Below, piece after piece: positions 51,101 through 60,365 of a stretch of DNA of 64,000 nucleotides (positions are counted from its first letter, which is position 1; each line of letters begins with the position of its first letter). The translations under genes and the position numbers were made by a program. Where the stretch lies: assembly GCA_009691765.1 (NCBI GenBank), contig SIAO01000004.1, forward strand, positions 1 through 64,000, read 5' to 3'. This DNA is from Planctomycetota bacterium. Lineage in GTDB: Bacteria > Planctomycetota > GCA-002687715. A model generated the notes under the pieces. The model saw only the letters and a list, made by a program, of their open reading frames with translations. It did no database searches and had not been told where the DNA came from.

Positions 51101-53770
51101 TTACCCGAGATCGGCGAGATTCGCTTCGAGACTCTTGCGTTTCGCATCCAGCTCTTCACGCCTAACATGCTCGGCTGCGACGACTTGAGGCGGAGCCCGG
51201 TCCGCAAACCCCGGCCCAGCAAGTTTGCGTTCGATGTTGCTGATGCCCTGCACCACGGTGGCAAGTTCTTTGGTCAACCGCGCGCGCTCGGCATCCAAAT
51301 CCACGACGCCTTCGAGCGGCACGAAGATTTCGCAACCCGCCGCGAGGAACACCGCTGACATCGGTGGTTTGGCCAGTGCCGTCCCCACTTCAATGCTGCG
51401 CACACGACCCAAAGCAGCTGCGCGCGGTGCGACCGCACGCACGCGCACGGCGGTGCTCTCGTCGGCAGCGCGCACATGCAAATCAAACTCGGTACCACGC
51501 GGCACGTTCAGCCGGTCGCGAACGGCACGGGCCGCTTGCACCATTTCCACGAGAATAGAAACGCGAGCCACCGATTCTGCGTCGTTGGGGAAATCCGTCG
51601 CGAGTGGCCAACGTTCCAAAGCCACCGTATCTTTGCCACTGGGCAGCCACACTGCGAGGCGCGCGCGAATCTCATCAGCCACGAACGGCGTGATGGGTGC
51701 GAGCATGCGCAACAGTGCATGCAACACTCGCAATAACACCCAACGTACTGTGTCGCGATCGGCGTTGGCTTCAGCGCTTTCATCCATCAGCCGCGACTTC
51801 ACCAATTCCAAATACCAGTCGCAGAACTCGGACCAAGCGAACGAATGCAACAAACGAGTCGCCTCGGCGAAGCGATACGACTCCAGTGCTTCCGTCACCG
51901 CCGCAACGGTCTGCGAACAGCGCCCCAAGATCCACAGATCTTCCGCGGTCAATGCCGTGCGCGCAGGCTCTGCAGGCACACCGTCTCCGAGATTCATGCC
52001 GACGAAGCGCGCGGCATTCCACAGTTTGTTGACGAAATTGCGTCCGCCTTCGAAACGGCTTTCAGCGAGCTTAATGTCTTGGCCTTCGGTGGTGAGCGAC
52101 ACAAGCGTCCAGCGCACAGCGTCCATGCCGTACTTGTCGCCCATATCCAGCGGGTCGATGCCATTGCCCAGACTCTTGGACATGCGTCGGCCAATACCAT
52201 CGAGAATGGTGCCGTTGATGTACACCGTGTGGAACGGAACCTTGCCTTCAAAGTGCAGCCCACACATGACCATGCGCGCCACCCAGAAATAGATGATGTC
52301 GCGACCCGTTACCAACACATCCGTGGGGTAATAGGTCTGCAGATCTGCGGTGCGCTCCGGCCAACCAAAGACCGATAGCGGCCAGAGCTGGGATGAGAAC
52401 CATGTGTCCAGCACGTCTTCGTCTTGACGCACGAGCGGTTTGCCACTCTTCGGATGCGTCGCTCCGGCAGCGGGCGCTTCCACGCTCGCGTAAGCGTTCT
52501 CGTCTTCGTCGTACCAAACCGGAATGCGGTGGCCCCACCAGATCTGACGGCTGATGCACCAATCGCGATACTGCTCCACCCAATCGAGATAGGTGCGCGT
52601 GTACCGCTCCGGCAGAATTCGCACCGAACCATCGCGCGCTGCTGCGGCGGCGGGTTCGAGCAGCGGACGCATCTTCACAAACCATTGCAGCGACAAATGC
52701 GGTTCCACCACAGTGTCACAGCGATAGCAATGCGGCAGCGCCACGAGCTTGTCTTCGGTCTTGTCAATCAAGCCTTGCGCTTCAAGATCGGCGAGCACTG
52801 CCTTGCGCCCTTCCGCGCGATTCAATCCGGCATAACTGCCTGCATTGGCATTGAGCTTGGCTTGGTTGTCGAAAATACGAATACGCGGCAGGTTGTGGCG
52901 CTCACCCACTGCGAAGTCGTTGAAGTCGTGCGCAGGAGTGATCTTCACGGCACCAGAGCCTTTGGTGGGATCCGCGTGCGTGTCTGCAATCACAGGAATG
53001 GTGCGGCCCGTGAGTGGCAGCACGAGCATCTTGCCGATGAGGTCTTTCCAGCGTTCATCGTCAGGGTGCACTGCGACCGCCACATCGCCGAGCAATGTTT
53101 CCGGGCGTGTCGTGGCCACCGTCACAAAGCGCTCTGGCGCCCCTTCCACCGGGTAACGCAAATGCCAAAACCCGCTGGTCTCTTCGCGTGGCTCTGCTTC
53201 CTCGTCCGACAACGCGGTTTCGCAGCGCGGACACCAATTGATCAAGCGCTCGCCGCGATAGATCAAACCCTTTTCCCACAAATTCACGAACGCATGCAGC
53301 ACCGCGCGATTCAGCCCTTCATCCATGGTGAAACGGCAGCGTTCAAAATCGCAACTGGAACCCAAGCGCGCCAACTGTTCGAGGATGCGCCCGCCATACT
53401 GCTCTTTCCATTCCCACGTGCGCGCGAGAAACGCTTCACGGCCGAGCTCTTGGCGCTTCTTGCCTTCCTTGGCCAACACTTTTTCCACCACATTCTGCGT
53501 GGCGATGCCTGCATGGTCCGTACCCGGCACCCAGAGCGCTTTGCGCCCGCGCATGCGTTCGAAGCGCACGAGGACATCTTGCAGCGTGTTCACGAGCGCG
53601 TGGCCCATGTGCAAGATGCCCGTCACATTCGGTGGCGGAATGACGATGACATACGGCTTGCCATCACCTTCAACGGCTTCCGGGCGAAAACACCGGAGCT
53701 CTTTCCAACGGGCAATCCAGCCCGCCTCCACGGCTTGGGGTTCGAATCGTGGGGCGAGGGTTTCGGGCAT
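51101..53770 (-). CDS. valS: Valyl-tRNA synthetase
   Basis: The 889-residue class I synthetase has HIGH-type PPPNVTGILHMGHAL (about 41-55), KMSKS as RRMSKSLGNG, the CP1 editing domain between them (TTRPETLLGDVAVAVHPDD), an anticodon-binding domain (FAWSEFCDWYLELVKSRL) and a C-terminal coiled coil from about 815 on (DLDAERARLTKELATVV) typical of ValS. MPETLAPRFEP is chosen as start because GGAG lies nine bases upstream. The toroid-protein gene follows on the same strand after about 50 bases. Essential and intact. Confidence 0.97.
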   Translation of the reverse strand: MPETLAPRFEPQAVEAGWIARWKELRCFRPEAVEGDGKPYVIVIPPPNVTGILHMGHALVNTLQDVLVRFERMRGRKALWVPGTDHAGIATQNVVEKVLAKEGKKRQELGREAFLARTWEWKEQYGGRILEQLARLGSSCDFERCRFTMDEGLNRAVLHAFVNLWEKGLIYRGERLINWCPRCETALSDEEAEPREETSGFWHLRYPVEGAPERFVTVATTRPETLLGDVAVAVHPDDERWKDLIGKMLVLPLTGRTIPVIADTHADPTKGSGAVKITPAHDFNDFAVGERHNLPRIRIFDNQAKLNANAGSYAGLNRAEGRKAVLADLEAQGLIDKTEDKLVALPHCYRCDTVVEPHLSLQWFVKMRPLLEPAAAAARDGSVRILPERYTRTYLDWVEQYRDWCISRQIWWGHRIPVWYDEDENAYASVEAPAAGATHPKSGKPLVRQDEDVLDTWFSSQLWPLSVFGWPERTADLQTYYPTDVLVTGRDIIYFWVARMVMCGLHFEGKVPFHTVYINGTILDGIGRRMSKSLGNGIDPLDMGDKYGMDAVRWTLVSLTTEGQDIKLAESRFEGGRNFVNKLWNAARFVGMNLGDGVPAEPARTALTAEDLWILGRCSQTVAAVTEALESYRFAEATRLLHSFAWSEFCDWYLELVKSRLMDESAEANADRDTVRWVLLRVLHALLRMLAPITPFVADEIRARLAVWLPSGKDTVALERWPLATDFPNDAESVARVSILVEMVQAARAVRDRLNVPRGTEFDLHVRAADESTAVRVRAVAPRAAALGRVRSIEVGTALAKPPMSAVFLAAGCEIFVPLEGVVDLDAERARLTKELATVVQGISNIERKLAGPGFADRAPPQVVAAEHVRREELDAKRKSLEANLADLG

Positions 53771-53910
53771 CACAAAGTTCTCCAGGCGCTGCGATGTTGG
53801 CAACTCCGCTGCGCTCCGGCAACGGCCCAATTGTGTTCACGCCATTCGCATGCCGCATTTCGCTGCGCGAGACCGCGCCTGAACAAAGGCACTGCTATGC
53901 TCTCGCCCCC

Positions 53911-54789
53911 ATGCGGCGGCTGGCTTTGGTGGTGAATCCTGTGTCTGGACGCGGACGCGCTCGAAAGGCGGCGACGCTGGCGGCTGAGCTTCTCGGCGCT
54001 GCCGGCATCGAAACGGTGATTCACGAAACACGCCGTGCCGGTGACGGCCGCGACAGTGTGCGAGCGCTCGCGGAAGGCATGGATGGCGTCATCGCTGTCG
54101 GTGGCGATGGAACGCTGGGCGAAGTGGTCGCGGGCCTCGCTGGCCTCGACATCTCCGTGGGCGTCATCCCCGTCGGCACCGCCAATGTTGTGGCCCGCGA
54201 GCTGTCGATCCCACTCTCCCCCAAGCGGGCTGTCCAAGTGTTGGTGGCGGGGCGCACTCGCGAGGTCGATCTTGGCCGCGCCAACGGACGCCCCTTCCTC
54301 GCCATGGTGGGCGTGGGCCTCGACGGCGCCATCGTGGCTGCGCTCTCACGCGTGCGCACGGGCCCCATCAGCATGTTGTCTTATATTCGGCCGAGCCTCG
54401 GCGCCGCACGCGCCTATGCATGGCCGCAGCTTCAAGTCGAAATCGATGGTGTGGCGTTGAAACAGCCCTGCTATGGATTGCTGGCCTGCAACACCGCCAA
54501 CTACGGCGGCATCTTTCACTTGGTTCCGGGCGCGTCGTGTTCTGACGGGCAGTTAGATCTGCACATCTGGACAAAACCCGGCATGGTGCCCGCGCTGCGA
54601 CGCTTTGGGGCCGGGCTGTTGCGCCTGCGCTCCTCCTCCGGCATCACGCATTACGCCAAAGCGCGCCACATCCGTGTGAGCGCCATGAATGGCGCCGCTG
54701 TAGACGCGCAGATTGATGGCGATATCCTCGGCACCACGCCAGTCGAGATCACGCTCGAAGCTGGCAAGGCACGCTTGTTCGCACCATGA
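53911..54789 (+). CDS. Diacylglycerol/sphingosine-kinase-fold lipid kinase
   Basis: The 292-residue protein has the DAGK_cat signature: [16 protein letters not shown] near the start, then [15 protein letters not shown] (about 62-76) and [16 protein letters not shown]. This fold includes DgkB, YegS, ceramide and sphingosine kinases; it phosphorylates a lipid with ATP at the inner membrane. The C-terminal beta-sandwich ends in [17 protein letters not shown], as expected. The start MRRLALVV has no clear ribosome binding site. It overlaps kdsA by ATGA and is divergent from valS. A sphingoid substrate is possible given the probable ceramide locus, but not shown. Confidence 0.9.
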   Translation: MRRLALVVNPVSGRGRARKAATLAAELLGAAGIETVIHETRRAGDGRDSVRALAEGMDGVIAVGGDGTLGEVVAGLAGLDISVGVIPVGTANVVARELSIPLSPKRAVQVLVAGRTREVDLGRANGRPFLAMVGVGLDGAIVAALSRVRTGPISMLSYIRPSLGAARAYAWPQLQVEIDGVALKQPCYGLLACNTANYGGIFHLVPGASCSDGQLDLHIWTKPGMVPALRRFGAGLLRLRSSSGITHYAKARHIRVSAMNGAAVDAQIDGDILGTTPVEITLEAGKARLFAP

Positions 54790-55622
54790 CCATGACGCAC
54801 AAACTCCCCAATGCTGTGAGTGACGGTCGCATCGGAATTGGCCCCGGCCACCCGCTGCTGCTCGTGGCCGGCCTGTGCATTGTTGAAGACCACGACGCGA
54901 CGCTGCGCCAAGCGGCCGCGCTGCAACGCGACCTGCGCGGCCTGCCGCTCACATTTGTCTTCAAAGCTTCGTTCGACAAAGCCAACCGAAGTTCCATCCG
55001 CAGCTACCGCGGACCCGGCATGGAGGAAGGCTTGCGCATCCTCGCGCGCGTGAAGCAAGAGCTTGGCTTGCCCATCCTCACAGATGTGCATGAAAGCTCG
55101 CAGTGCGCCGCTGCTGCGCAAGTGGCCGACATCTTGCAAATCCCAGCGTTTCTCTGCCGCCAAACAGATTTGCTGGTCGCAGCCGCGCAAACCGGCCGCA
55201 TCATCAATGTGAAGAAGGGCCAGTTCCTCGCACCCGCAGACATCGTTCCTCTCTTGCAAAAGGTGCGCGACGCCGGCAATCCGCGTGTCACCATCACCGA
55301 GCGCGGCACCAGCTTTGGCTACAACACTCTGGTGAATGATTTCCGCGCGCTGCCACTCATGCGCAGCCTTGGTGCGCCGGTCATCTTCGATGCCACACAT
55401 TCCGTGCAGCAACCCGGAGGCCACGGCGATCACTCTGGCGGCGATCGCACCATGGTCCCGTACCTCGCGCGTGCCGCAGCCGCTGTTGGCATCGACGGCC
55501 TCTTCTTTGAAGTGCACGAAGAGCCCGAGCGCGCTCGCTCCGACAAAGACAACGCGCTGAAACTCTCTGACCTGCGCCCACTCGTCGAACAACTCCTCGC
55601 CATCCGCGCCATTAGCTGCTGA
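54786..55622 (+). CDS. kdsA: 3-deoxy-8-phosphooctulonate synthase (Kdo-8-P synthase)
   Basis: The 278-residue enzyme condenses phosphoenolpyruvate with arabinose-5-phosphate to give Kdo-8-phosphate, the first committed step to Kdo in [51 protein letters not shown] and [12 protein letters not shown] are all present. The GLCIVED start and length fit. Its presence shows an outer membrane with LPS. It begins within the lipid-kinase stop (ATGA). Confidence 0.96.
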   Translation: MTMTHKLPNAVSDGRIGIGPGHPLLLVAGLCIVEDHDATLRQAAALQRDLRGLPLTFVFKASFDKANRSSIRSYRGPGMEEGLRILARVKQELGLPILTDVHESSQCAAAAQVADILQIPAFLCRQTDLLVAAAQTGRIINVKKGQFLAPADIVPLLQKVRDAGNPRVTITERGTSFGYNTLVNDFRALPLMRSLGAPVIFDATHSVQQPGGHGDHSGGDRTMVPYLARAAAAVGIDGLFFEVHEEPERARSDKDNALKLSDLRPLVEQLLAIRAISC

Positions 55623-55672
55623 GCGAAGCGTTGGTGCTCGGGAGATTCGCAACTGCGCACGCCCTATCAACG

Positions 55673-55696
55673 AAAACGCCCGCTATGGAGCGGGCG
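55673..55696 (-). terminator. Rho-independent terminator after tRNA-Glu
   Basis: On the minus strand GCCGCCCGC-TCCATA-GCGGGCG is followed by TTTTCG, a 7-bp GC stem and U-run directly downstream of tRNA-Glu. The plus-strand gene kdsA ends 50 bases away from it and may be affected by the same hairpin, which lacks a T-run in that direction. Confidence 0.85.
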
Positions 55697-55706
55697 GCAT
55701 CATTGA

Positions 55707-55780
55707 TGACCCCAAGGGGATTTGAACCCCTATTACAAGGATGAGAACCTTATGTCCTAACCGGGTTAGACGATGGGGCC
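55707..55780 (-). tRNA. tRNA-Glu (anticodon CTC)
   Basis: The minus strand folds into a tRNA with acceptor stem GGCCCCA/TGGGGTC, anticodon loop TTCTCAT giving anticodon CTC, and TTCAAAT in the T loop. The discriminator is A and CCA is not encoded. It reads GAG codons. It lies 46 bases downstream of gltX, on the same strand, and is followed by a terminator. Confidence 0.94.
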
Positions 55781-55826
55781 GTCTTGAGTGGCGAGGTTAC
55801 GGGTGACGGGCGGTGGGTTCAAGCAG

Positions 55827-57299
55827 TCACGACGCAGCGCTATGCGCGAGATCTGCACCGCGCAACAGCCTGTGCTGGCTGTGTTGCACGCCCAAGATCT
55901 TCACGCAATCGAACAACGGCGGGCCCGCCGTACGGCCGGTGAGGGCTGCGCGCACGGGGTGAACAAATTGACCAAAGCCAACGCCTCGGGCTTCGCAGAA
56001 AGCACGAGCCGCACCTTCCATCGTGGCGCTATCTGGCAACGGATCGCACAGCGTCGCAGCCCAATCGCGGAGCATTAGGGCGTTGCCCGGGTCTTTCTTC
56101 AGGTTCTTGAGCGCCTTCTCCTCCATCGGGAGATCGTCAGCAAAAGCCCAGCGCGACATTTCGACGATGTCACCGAAAGCCTTCAAGCGTTCGTGTTCGG
56201 CAGCCGCGATGGCTGTGACCTTGCGCTCGGATTCCGCCGACAGCGGCTCGGCAATCAAACCGGCTTTCACGAGGTGGAAGCACACTTTGGCGCGCACGCT
56301 CGCAGAGTCCATGCGGCGGATGTAGTCGCCACTCATTGACACGAGCTTCTCGATGTTCAATCGGGCACCGGATTTGTTGACGCGCTCAATACTGAAGCGT
56401 TCCACCAACTCTGCGCGCGTCATGAGTTCGGTCTTGTCGTCGAACGACCAACCAATGAGCACCAACCAGTTGATGAAAGCCTCAGCGTGAAAATCCCGTA
56501 CTTGGTAGTGCTCGAGCGCCGCTTCAGGATGCTTGCGCTTGCTGAGTTTGCCCTCACCAGCGGGGCCAAGGATGAGTGGCAAATGGCCGTATGCCGGAAC
56601 TTCCCAGCCCATGGCGCGGAAGATGATGATCTGCTTGAAGCAATTCGTCAGGTGGTCTTCCCCGCGCAACACATGCGTGATGCCCATGGTGTGATCGTCG
56701 ATGACCACCGCGAGGTTGTAGATGGGAGTGCCTTCGCCGCGCACGAGGATGATGTCCTCAATGTCGGCGTGCTCCACCGTAATCTCACCGCGCACCATGT
56801 CGTTCAACACGGTCTTGCCTTCAGGAACGAACAGACGCCACGCTGGCACTTCACCCGCGGCCAAGCGCGCGGCAATTGCGTCGGGTGCGAGTGAGCGGCA
56901 CAGACGGTCGTAGCGGTAAGGAAGCTTGTTGGCTTCTTGCGTCGTACGCAGCGCGCTCATGCGTTCGCGAGAGCAAAAGCATGGATACAGAACGCCTTTG
57001 GCCTTGAGCGCGGCAATCGCCAAAGCATAAATGGACTGACGCTCACTCTGGCTATAGGGCGCGCAAGGCCCGCCCTGCTCAGGACCTTCGTCAGCATCCA
57101 ACCCCAACCAACGCAGCCCATCAAAAATGGTTTGGCGCGCTTGATCGGTGTTGCGAGCCTCGTCCGTGTCTTCCATGCGCAGCACAAAAGTGCCGCCCTT
57201 CTGGCGCGCATACAGCCAGTTGAACAGCGCAGTGCGGGCACCACCCACATGCAGATAACCCGTCGGCGACGGGGCGAAGCGGACACGGACGGGCTTCAT
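55827..57299 (-). CDS. gltX: Glutamyl-tRNA synthetase
   Basis: The 490-residue class I synthetase has HIGH-type PSPTGYLHVGG (about 10-20) and KMSKS-type KLSKR (about residue 245), with VIDDHTMGITHVLRGEDHL before it. The start MKPVRVRFAPS is 16 bases after the 3' end of tRNA-Cys on the same strand, and its cognate tRNA-Glu follows downstream. Processing of tRNA-Cys would leave a very short 5' leader on the gltX message. Whether the discriminating or non-discriminating form is present cannot be told; no gatCAB genes are in view. Confidence 0.96.
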   Translation of the reverse strand: MKPVRVRFAPSPTGYLHVGGARTALFNWLYARQKGGTFVLRMEDTDEARNTDQARQTIFDGLRWLGLDADEGPEQGGPCAPYSQSERQSIYALAIAALKAKGVLYPCFCSRERMSALRTTQEANKLPYRYDRLCRSLAPDAIAARLAAGEVPAWRLFVPEGKTVLNDMVRGEITVEHADIEDIILVRGEGTPIYNLAVVIDDHTMGITHVLRGEDHLTNCFKQIIIFRAMGWEVPAYGHLPLILGPAGEGKLSKRKHPEAALEHYQVRDFHAEAFINWLVLIGWSFDDKTELMTRAELVERFSIERVNKSGARLNIEKLVSMSGDYIRRMDSASVRAKVCFHLVKAGLIAEPLSAESERKVTAIAAAEHERLKAFGDIVEMSRWAFADDLPMEEKALKNLKKDPGNALMLRDWAATLCDPLPDSATMEGAARAFCEARGVGFGQFVHPVRAALTGRTAGPPLFDCVKILGVQHSQHRLLRGADLAHSAAS

Positions 57300-57315
57300 A
57301 CGCAAGACTCTTTTG

Positions 57316-57386
57316 AGGCGCCACCCGGAGTCGAACCGGGCTGAACGGATTTGCAATCCGCTGCCTAACCGCTTGGCTATGGCGCC
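57316..57386 (-). tRNA. tRNA-Cys (anticodon GCA)
   Basis: The minus strand gives acceptor stem GGCGCCA/TGGCGCC, discriminator U, anticodon stem GGAT/ATCC around TGCAA (anticodon GCA), and a TTCGACT T loop. The size (71 nt) and U73 are typical for tRNA-Cys. CCA is not encoded. A cysteine desulfurase gene diverges 77 bases away and gltX follows on the same strand. Confidence 0.95.
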
Positions 57387-57463
57387 GGATCCTTGACAGG
57401 CGCGCGGATCGTAGCTTGCTTACATGCACGGAGCAAACGGAAGCGCTGCTATGGTGCCGCGCG

Positions 57464-58615
57464 ATGGAAACCGGGGTTTATCTCGACAATGCCGCCACTT
57501 CGCACCCGAAGCCTGCGTGTGTGCGCGAAGCCGTTCTGCATGTGATGGACACCGTGCACGCCAGCGCGGGGCGCGGGGCGTACAGCGAAGCTCAGGAAGC
57601 CAGCGCGATCTTGGAGCGTACTCGCGGTGCACTCGCATGCCTGCTGCGCGTTCAAGCACCTGAACGCATCGTGTTCACGCTGAACTGCACCGACGCATTG
57701 AACCTCGCTTTGAAAGGTGTGCTGCGCGCAGGCGACCGCGTGGTGACCAGCGACATGGAACACAACTCCGTGTTGCGCCCGCTTGCAGCGTTGCAAGAAC
57801 GCCTCGGCGTGCGCGTGGATCGCGTGGCTGCGCGACCGGATGGCTGTGTCGAACCCGAAGCGCTCGCCGCAGCCCTGCGTGAACCAGCGCGCCTCGTGGT
57901 GCTGCAACATGCTTCGAATGTCTCGGGCAGTTTGCAGCCCATCGCGCAAGCGGCCCACGCGGCGCACGCGGCCGGTGCGCTGTTCTTGGTCGACGCTGCA
58001 CAAACCATCGGCTCGATGCCGCTCACTCCGGAATCCATCGGCATCGATTTGCTTGCTTTTCCAGGACACAAAGCGCTCATGGGCCCACTCGGCACAGGCG
58101 GTTTGTGGGTCGCGCCTCATGTGGACTTAGCAACCGTGCGCGAAGGCGGAACAGGCAGCCGCTCCGAAGAAGCGCAGCAACCACCGTTCTGGCCCGACCG
58201 TCACGAAGCGGGTTCGCACAACTTGCCCGGCCTCGCGGGCCTCGGCGCCGCGGTCGAGTGGATCTTGCATGAAGGCGTCGAACGCATCGCGGCGCACAAG
58301 CAACTCATCACTCAGCGCTTCCTCGCGGGACTCAGCGACATTCGCGGCGTCAGCGTGCATGGCCCTCTCCAACCGGAATGCCGCACCGCAGTGTTCGCGC
58401 TCAGTTTCGCAAACCAAGACCCCATGGAAGTCGGACGCTTGCTCGAAACGCGTCACGGTGTGAAAGCGCGTGCAGGATTACACTGCGCTCCCTTCGCACA
58501 TCGCACGCTCGGCACCTTCCCGCAAGGAACGGTGCGACTCTCGGCAGGCGCGTTCACCACACTCGCTGATGTGGACCGCGCCATCGCAGCAATTGCGGAT
58601 CTCACCAGAGCCTGA
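57464..58615 (+). CDS. Cysteine desulfurase family aminotransferase
   Basis: The 383-residue class V PLP enzyme starts at METGVYLDNAATSHPKP, the usual N-terminus. K203 in FPGHKALMGPLG binds PLP; the active cysteine C341 is in the RAGLHCAPFAH block of SufS/CsdA-type enzymes, so it can mobilise sulfur from cysteine for Fe-S clusters or thiolation. No suf or isc neighbours are present, which fits the CsdA-like group. An upstream extension of 16 codons is open but unlikely. It is divergent from tRNA-Cys, a coincidental but notable link. Confidence 0.9.
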   Translation: METGVYLDNAATSHPKPACVREAVLHVMDTVHASAGRGAYSEAQEASAILERTRGALACLLRVQAPERIVFTLNCTDALNLALKGVLRAGDRVVTSDMEHNSVLRPLAALQERLGVRVDRVAARPDGCVEPEALAAALREPARLVVLQHASNVSGSLQPIAQAAHAAHAAGALFLVDAAQTIGSMPLTPESIGIDLLAFPGHKALMGPLGTGGLWVAPHVDLATVREGGTGSRSEEAQQPPFWPDRHEAGSHNLPGLAGLGAAVEWILHEGVERIAAHKQLITQRFLAGLSDIRGVSVHGPLQPECRTAVFALSFANQDPMEVGRLLETRHGVKARAGLHCAPFAHRTLGTFPQGTVRLSAGAFTTLADVDRAIAAIADLTRA

Positions 58616-58622
58616 GCTCCGT

Positions 58623-60275
58623 TCAGAGCCCGAGGTATTTCGGTCCGCCGTTGTCTTGCGGCACCGTCCAGCGAATTTGCTCGTAGGGGTCGGCGATGTC
58701 GCACGTTTTGCAATGCACACAATTGCTGAAGTTCAGTTGCAAGCGACGCTCGGCGGCCTTGCCCACAAACTCGTAAACCGCGGCCGGACAAAACCGCTCG
58801 CAAGGGTTGCCGTACTCTTCTGTGCAACGCGTGAGGCACAGATCTGTGTCGGCCACCAACAAGTGACTTGGCTGCTGCTCTTCATGAATCGAACCAGAGT
58901 GAAAGACACCTGTCACTTTGTCGAAGGTGAGCTTGCCGTCGGCCTTGAACTCGGCGCGCCCGCGTTGCGCATCGCCCTTGCCCATCGCTTCGTGATCGGC
59001 GTGCAGTGGCAAGCGGTCTGCGAAGATCTTTCCACCAAGCATGTTGGCGAAGCCCGCCACGAATTTTCCCACGCGGAATCCATGTTTGGCGAAAGCGGCG
59101 CGCCAATTGCGAGTACGCCAAAGTTCCTCACGAATCCACGATCCGCGGATGCGCGCTTCATAGGCCGATAGCGTGGCTTCGCTCAAGCACTCGGCAGGAT
59201 CGCCAGCGAGCAGAGCATCGGCGATCGTGTCGCCAGCGCGCGTGCCAGAACCGATGGCCGTGTGGACGCCTTTGAGCCGCGCAATGTTCAAGAGGCTCGC
59301 GCCGTCGCCCACGATGAGAAATCCATCGCCGTGACTCTTCGGACGCGACCACCAACCGCCCTCCGGCACAGTCTTGGCACCCGCCTTGAGCAGCGTGCCA
59401 CCTTCGAGAACTGCTGCGATGCGTGGATGAGTTTTCCAACGCTGAAAGTTCTGCCATGGATCGTTGGCAGGATCTTTGTGATCCAACGCACTGACGAAAC
59501 CGATGCTCACGCGTGTGTCGCTGAGCGCGTAAATCCACGAACCGCCGTAGCCGCGATTGTCCAGAGGCCAGCCTGCGGTGTGAATCACGTCACCCTTGCG
59601 CACGCGTCCGGCTGGGAGGTCCCACAGTTCTTTGCAACCCGTTCCGTACACCTGCGGATTCGGCCCATGCAGTTTGAGCGCATCAACGAGACTCTTCGTG
59701 AGCGAACCGCGACTGCCCTCGCCCAGCACCGTCACACGCGCGCGCACTTGCGCACCAGCTTCGAACGACGGCCCGGGCGAGCCATCGCGTTCACGCCCGC
59801 GATCCACAATCTGCGCTCCACGCACTTTGCCCTCTTCGATCACGAGCGACTCCGCGGGCATGCCTTCAGCCACTGTGATGCCAAGCTGCTCCACCTGTTC
59901 TTTCATCCAGCGCACAGCTTGCGAGAGCGTGACGATGACAGAGCCGTGATTCTTGAGCGTCGGCGGAATGAACGGCAGCTTGCTGGCACCCGTAGCACTC
60001 AGAGTCAGCACCGTTTCTGTAGTGACATCAGCCTCTACAGGAAAGCCCTGCTCACGCCAATCGGGGCCGAGCAGTTCCGCGATGCCGCACGGGTCCATGA
60101 TCGCGCCCGACAAAATGTGATCGCCAGCTTCACGGCCCTTCTCGAGAACCATGATCTCGAATTTGCCTTCGGCCCCAGCGGCTTTCAGCCTGCGTCCGAG
60201 CTTCAGAGCAGCGGCGAGATTCGCCGGGCCAGCACCGACAAAAAGCACATCCACGGGCATGACATCACGGTCCAT
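58623..60275 (-). CDS. Electron transfer flavoprotein-ubiquinone oxidoreductase
   Basis: The 550-residue protein has an FAD-binding start DVLFVGAGPANLAAALKL, substrate and membrane-domain blocks AGDHILSGAIMDP, WWSRPKSHGDGFLIVGDGA and a C-terminal 4Fe-4S domain with clustered cysteines (CTEEYGNPCERFCP, then NCVHCKTCDI). It passes electrons from ETF to the quinone pool, so acyl-CoA dehydrogenation feeds respiration. MDRDVMPVDVLF is taken as the start with GGAG six bases before. It ends 7 bases from the stop of the convergent cysteine desulfurase. No etfAB in the window. Confidence 0.93.
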   Translation of the reverse strand: MDRDVMPVDVLFVGAGPANLAAALKLGRRLKAAGAEGKFEIMVLEKGREAGDHILSGAIMDPCGIAELLGPDWREQGFPVEADVTTETVLTLSATGASKLPFIPPTLKNHGSVIVTLSQAVRWMKEQVEQLGITVAEGMPAESLVIEEGKVRGAQIVDRGRERDGSPGPSFEAGAQVRARVTVLGEGSRGSLTKSLVDALKLHGPNPQVYGTGCKELWDLPAGRVRKGDVIHTAGWPLDNRGYGGSWIYALSDTRVSIGFVSALDHKDPANDPWQNFQRWKTHPRIAAVLEGGTLLKAGAKTVPEGGWWSRPKSHGDGFLIVGDGASLLNIARLKGVHTAIGSGTRAGDTIADALLAGDPAECLSEATLSAYEARIRGSWIREELWRTRNWRAAFAKHGFRVGKFVAGFANMLGGKIFADRLPLHADHEAMGKGDAQRGRAEFKADGKLTFDKVTGVFHSGSIHEEQQPSHLLVADTDLCLTRCTEEYGNPCERFCPAAVYEFVGKAAERRLQLNFSNCVHCKTCDIADPYEQIRWTVPQDNGGPKYLGL

Positions 60276-60365
60276 GAGCATCTCCGGCGGGAGTCTAACC
60301 ACGAGGACTGAATGAGCGCTTCTCCGCGAAACGCGCTGGTGCCGAAGCGCGGTTCTCCCAGCAGA

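Noticed and set aside
51225-52292. 355-codon plus-strand frame inside valS
   Set aside because: Fully covered by valS, which has all class I synthetase motifs; the frame is an antisense shadow.
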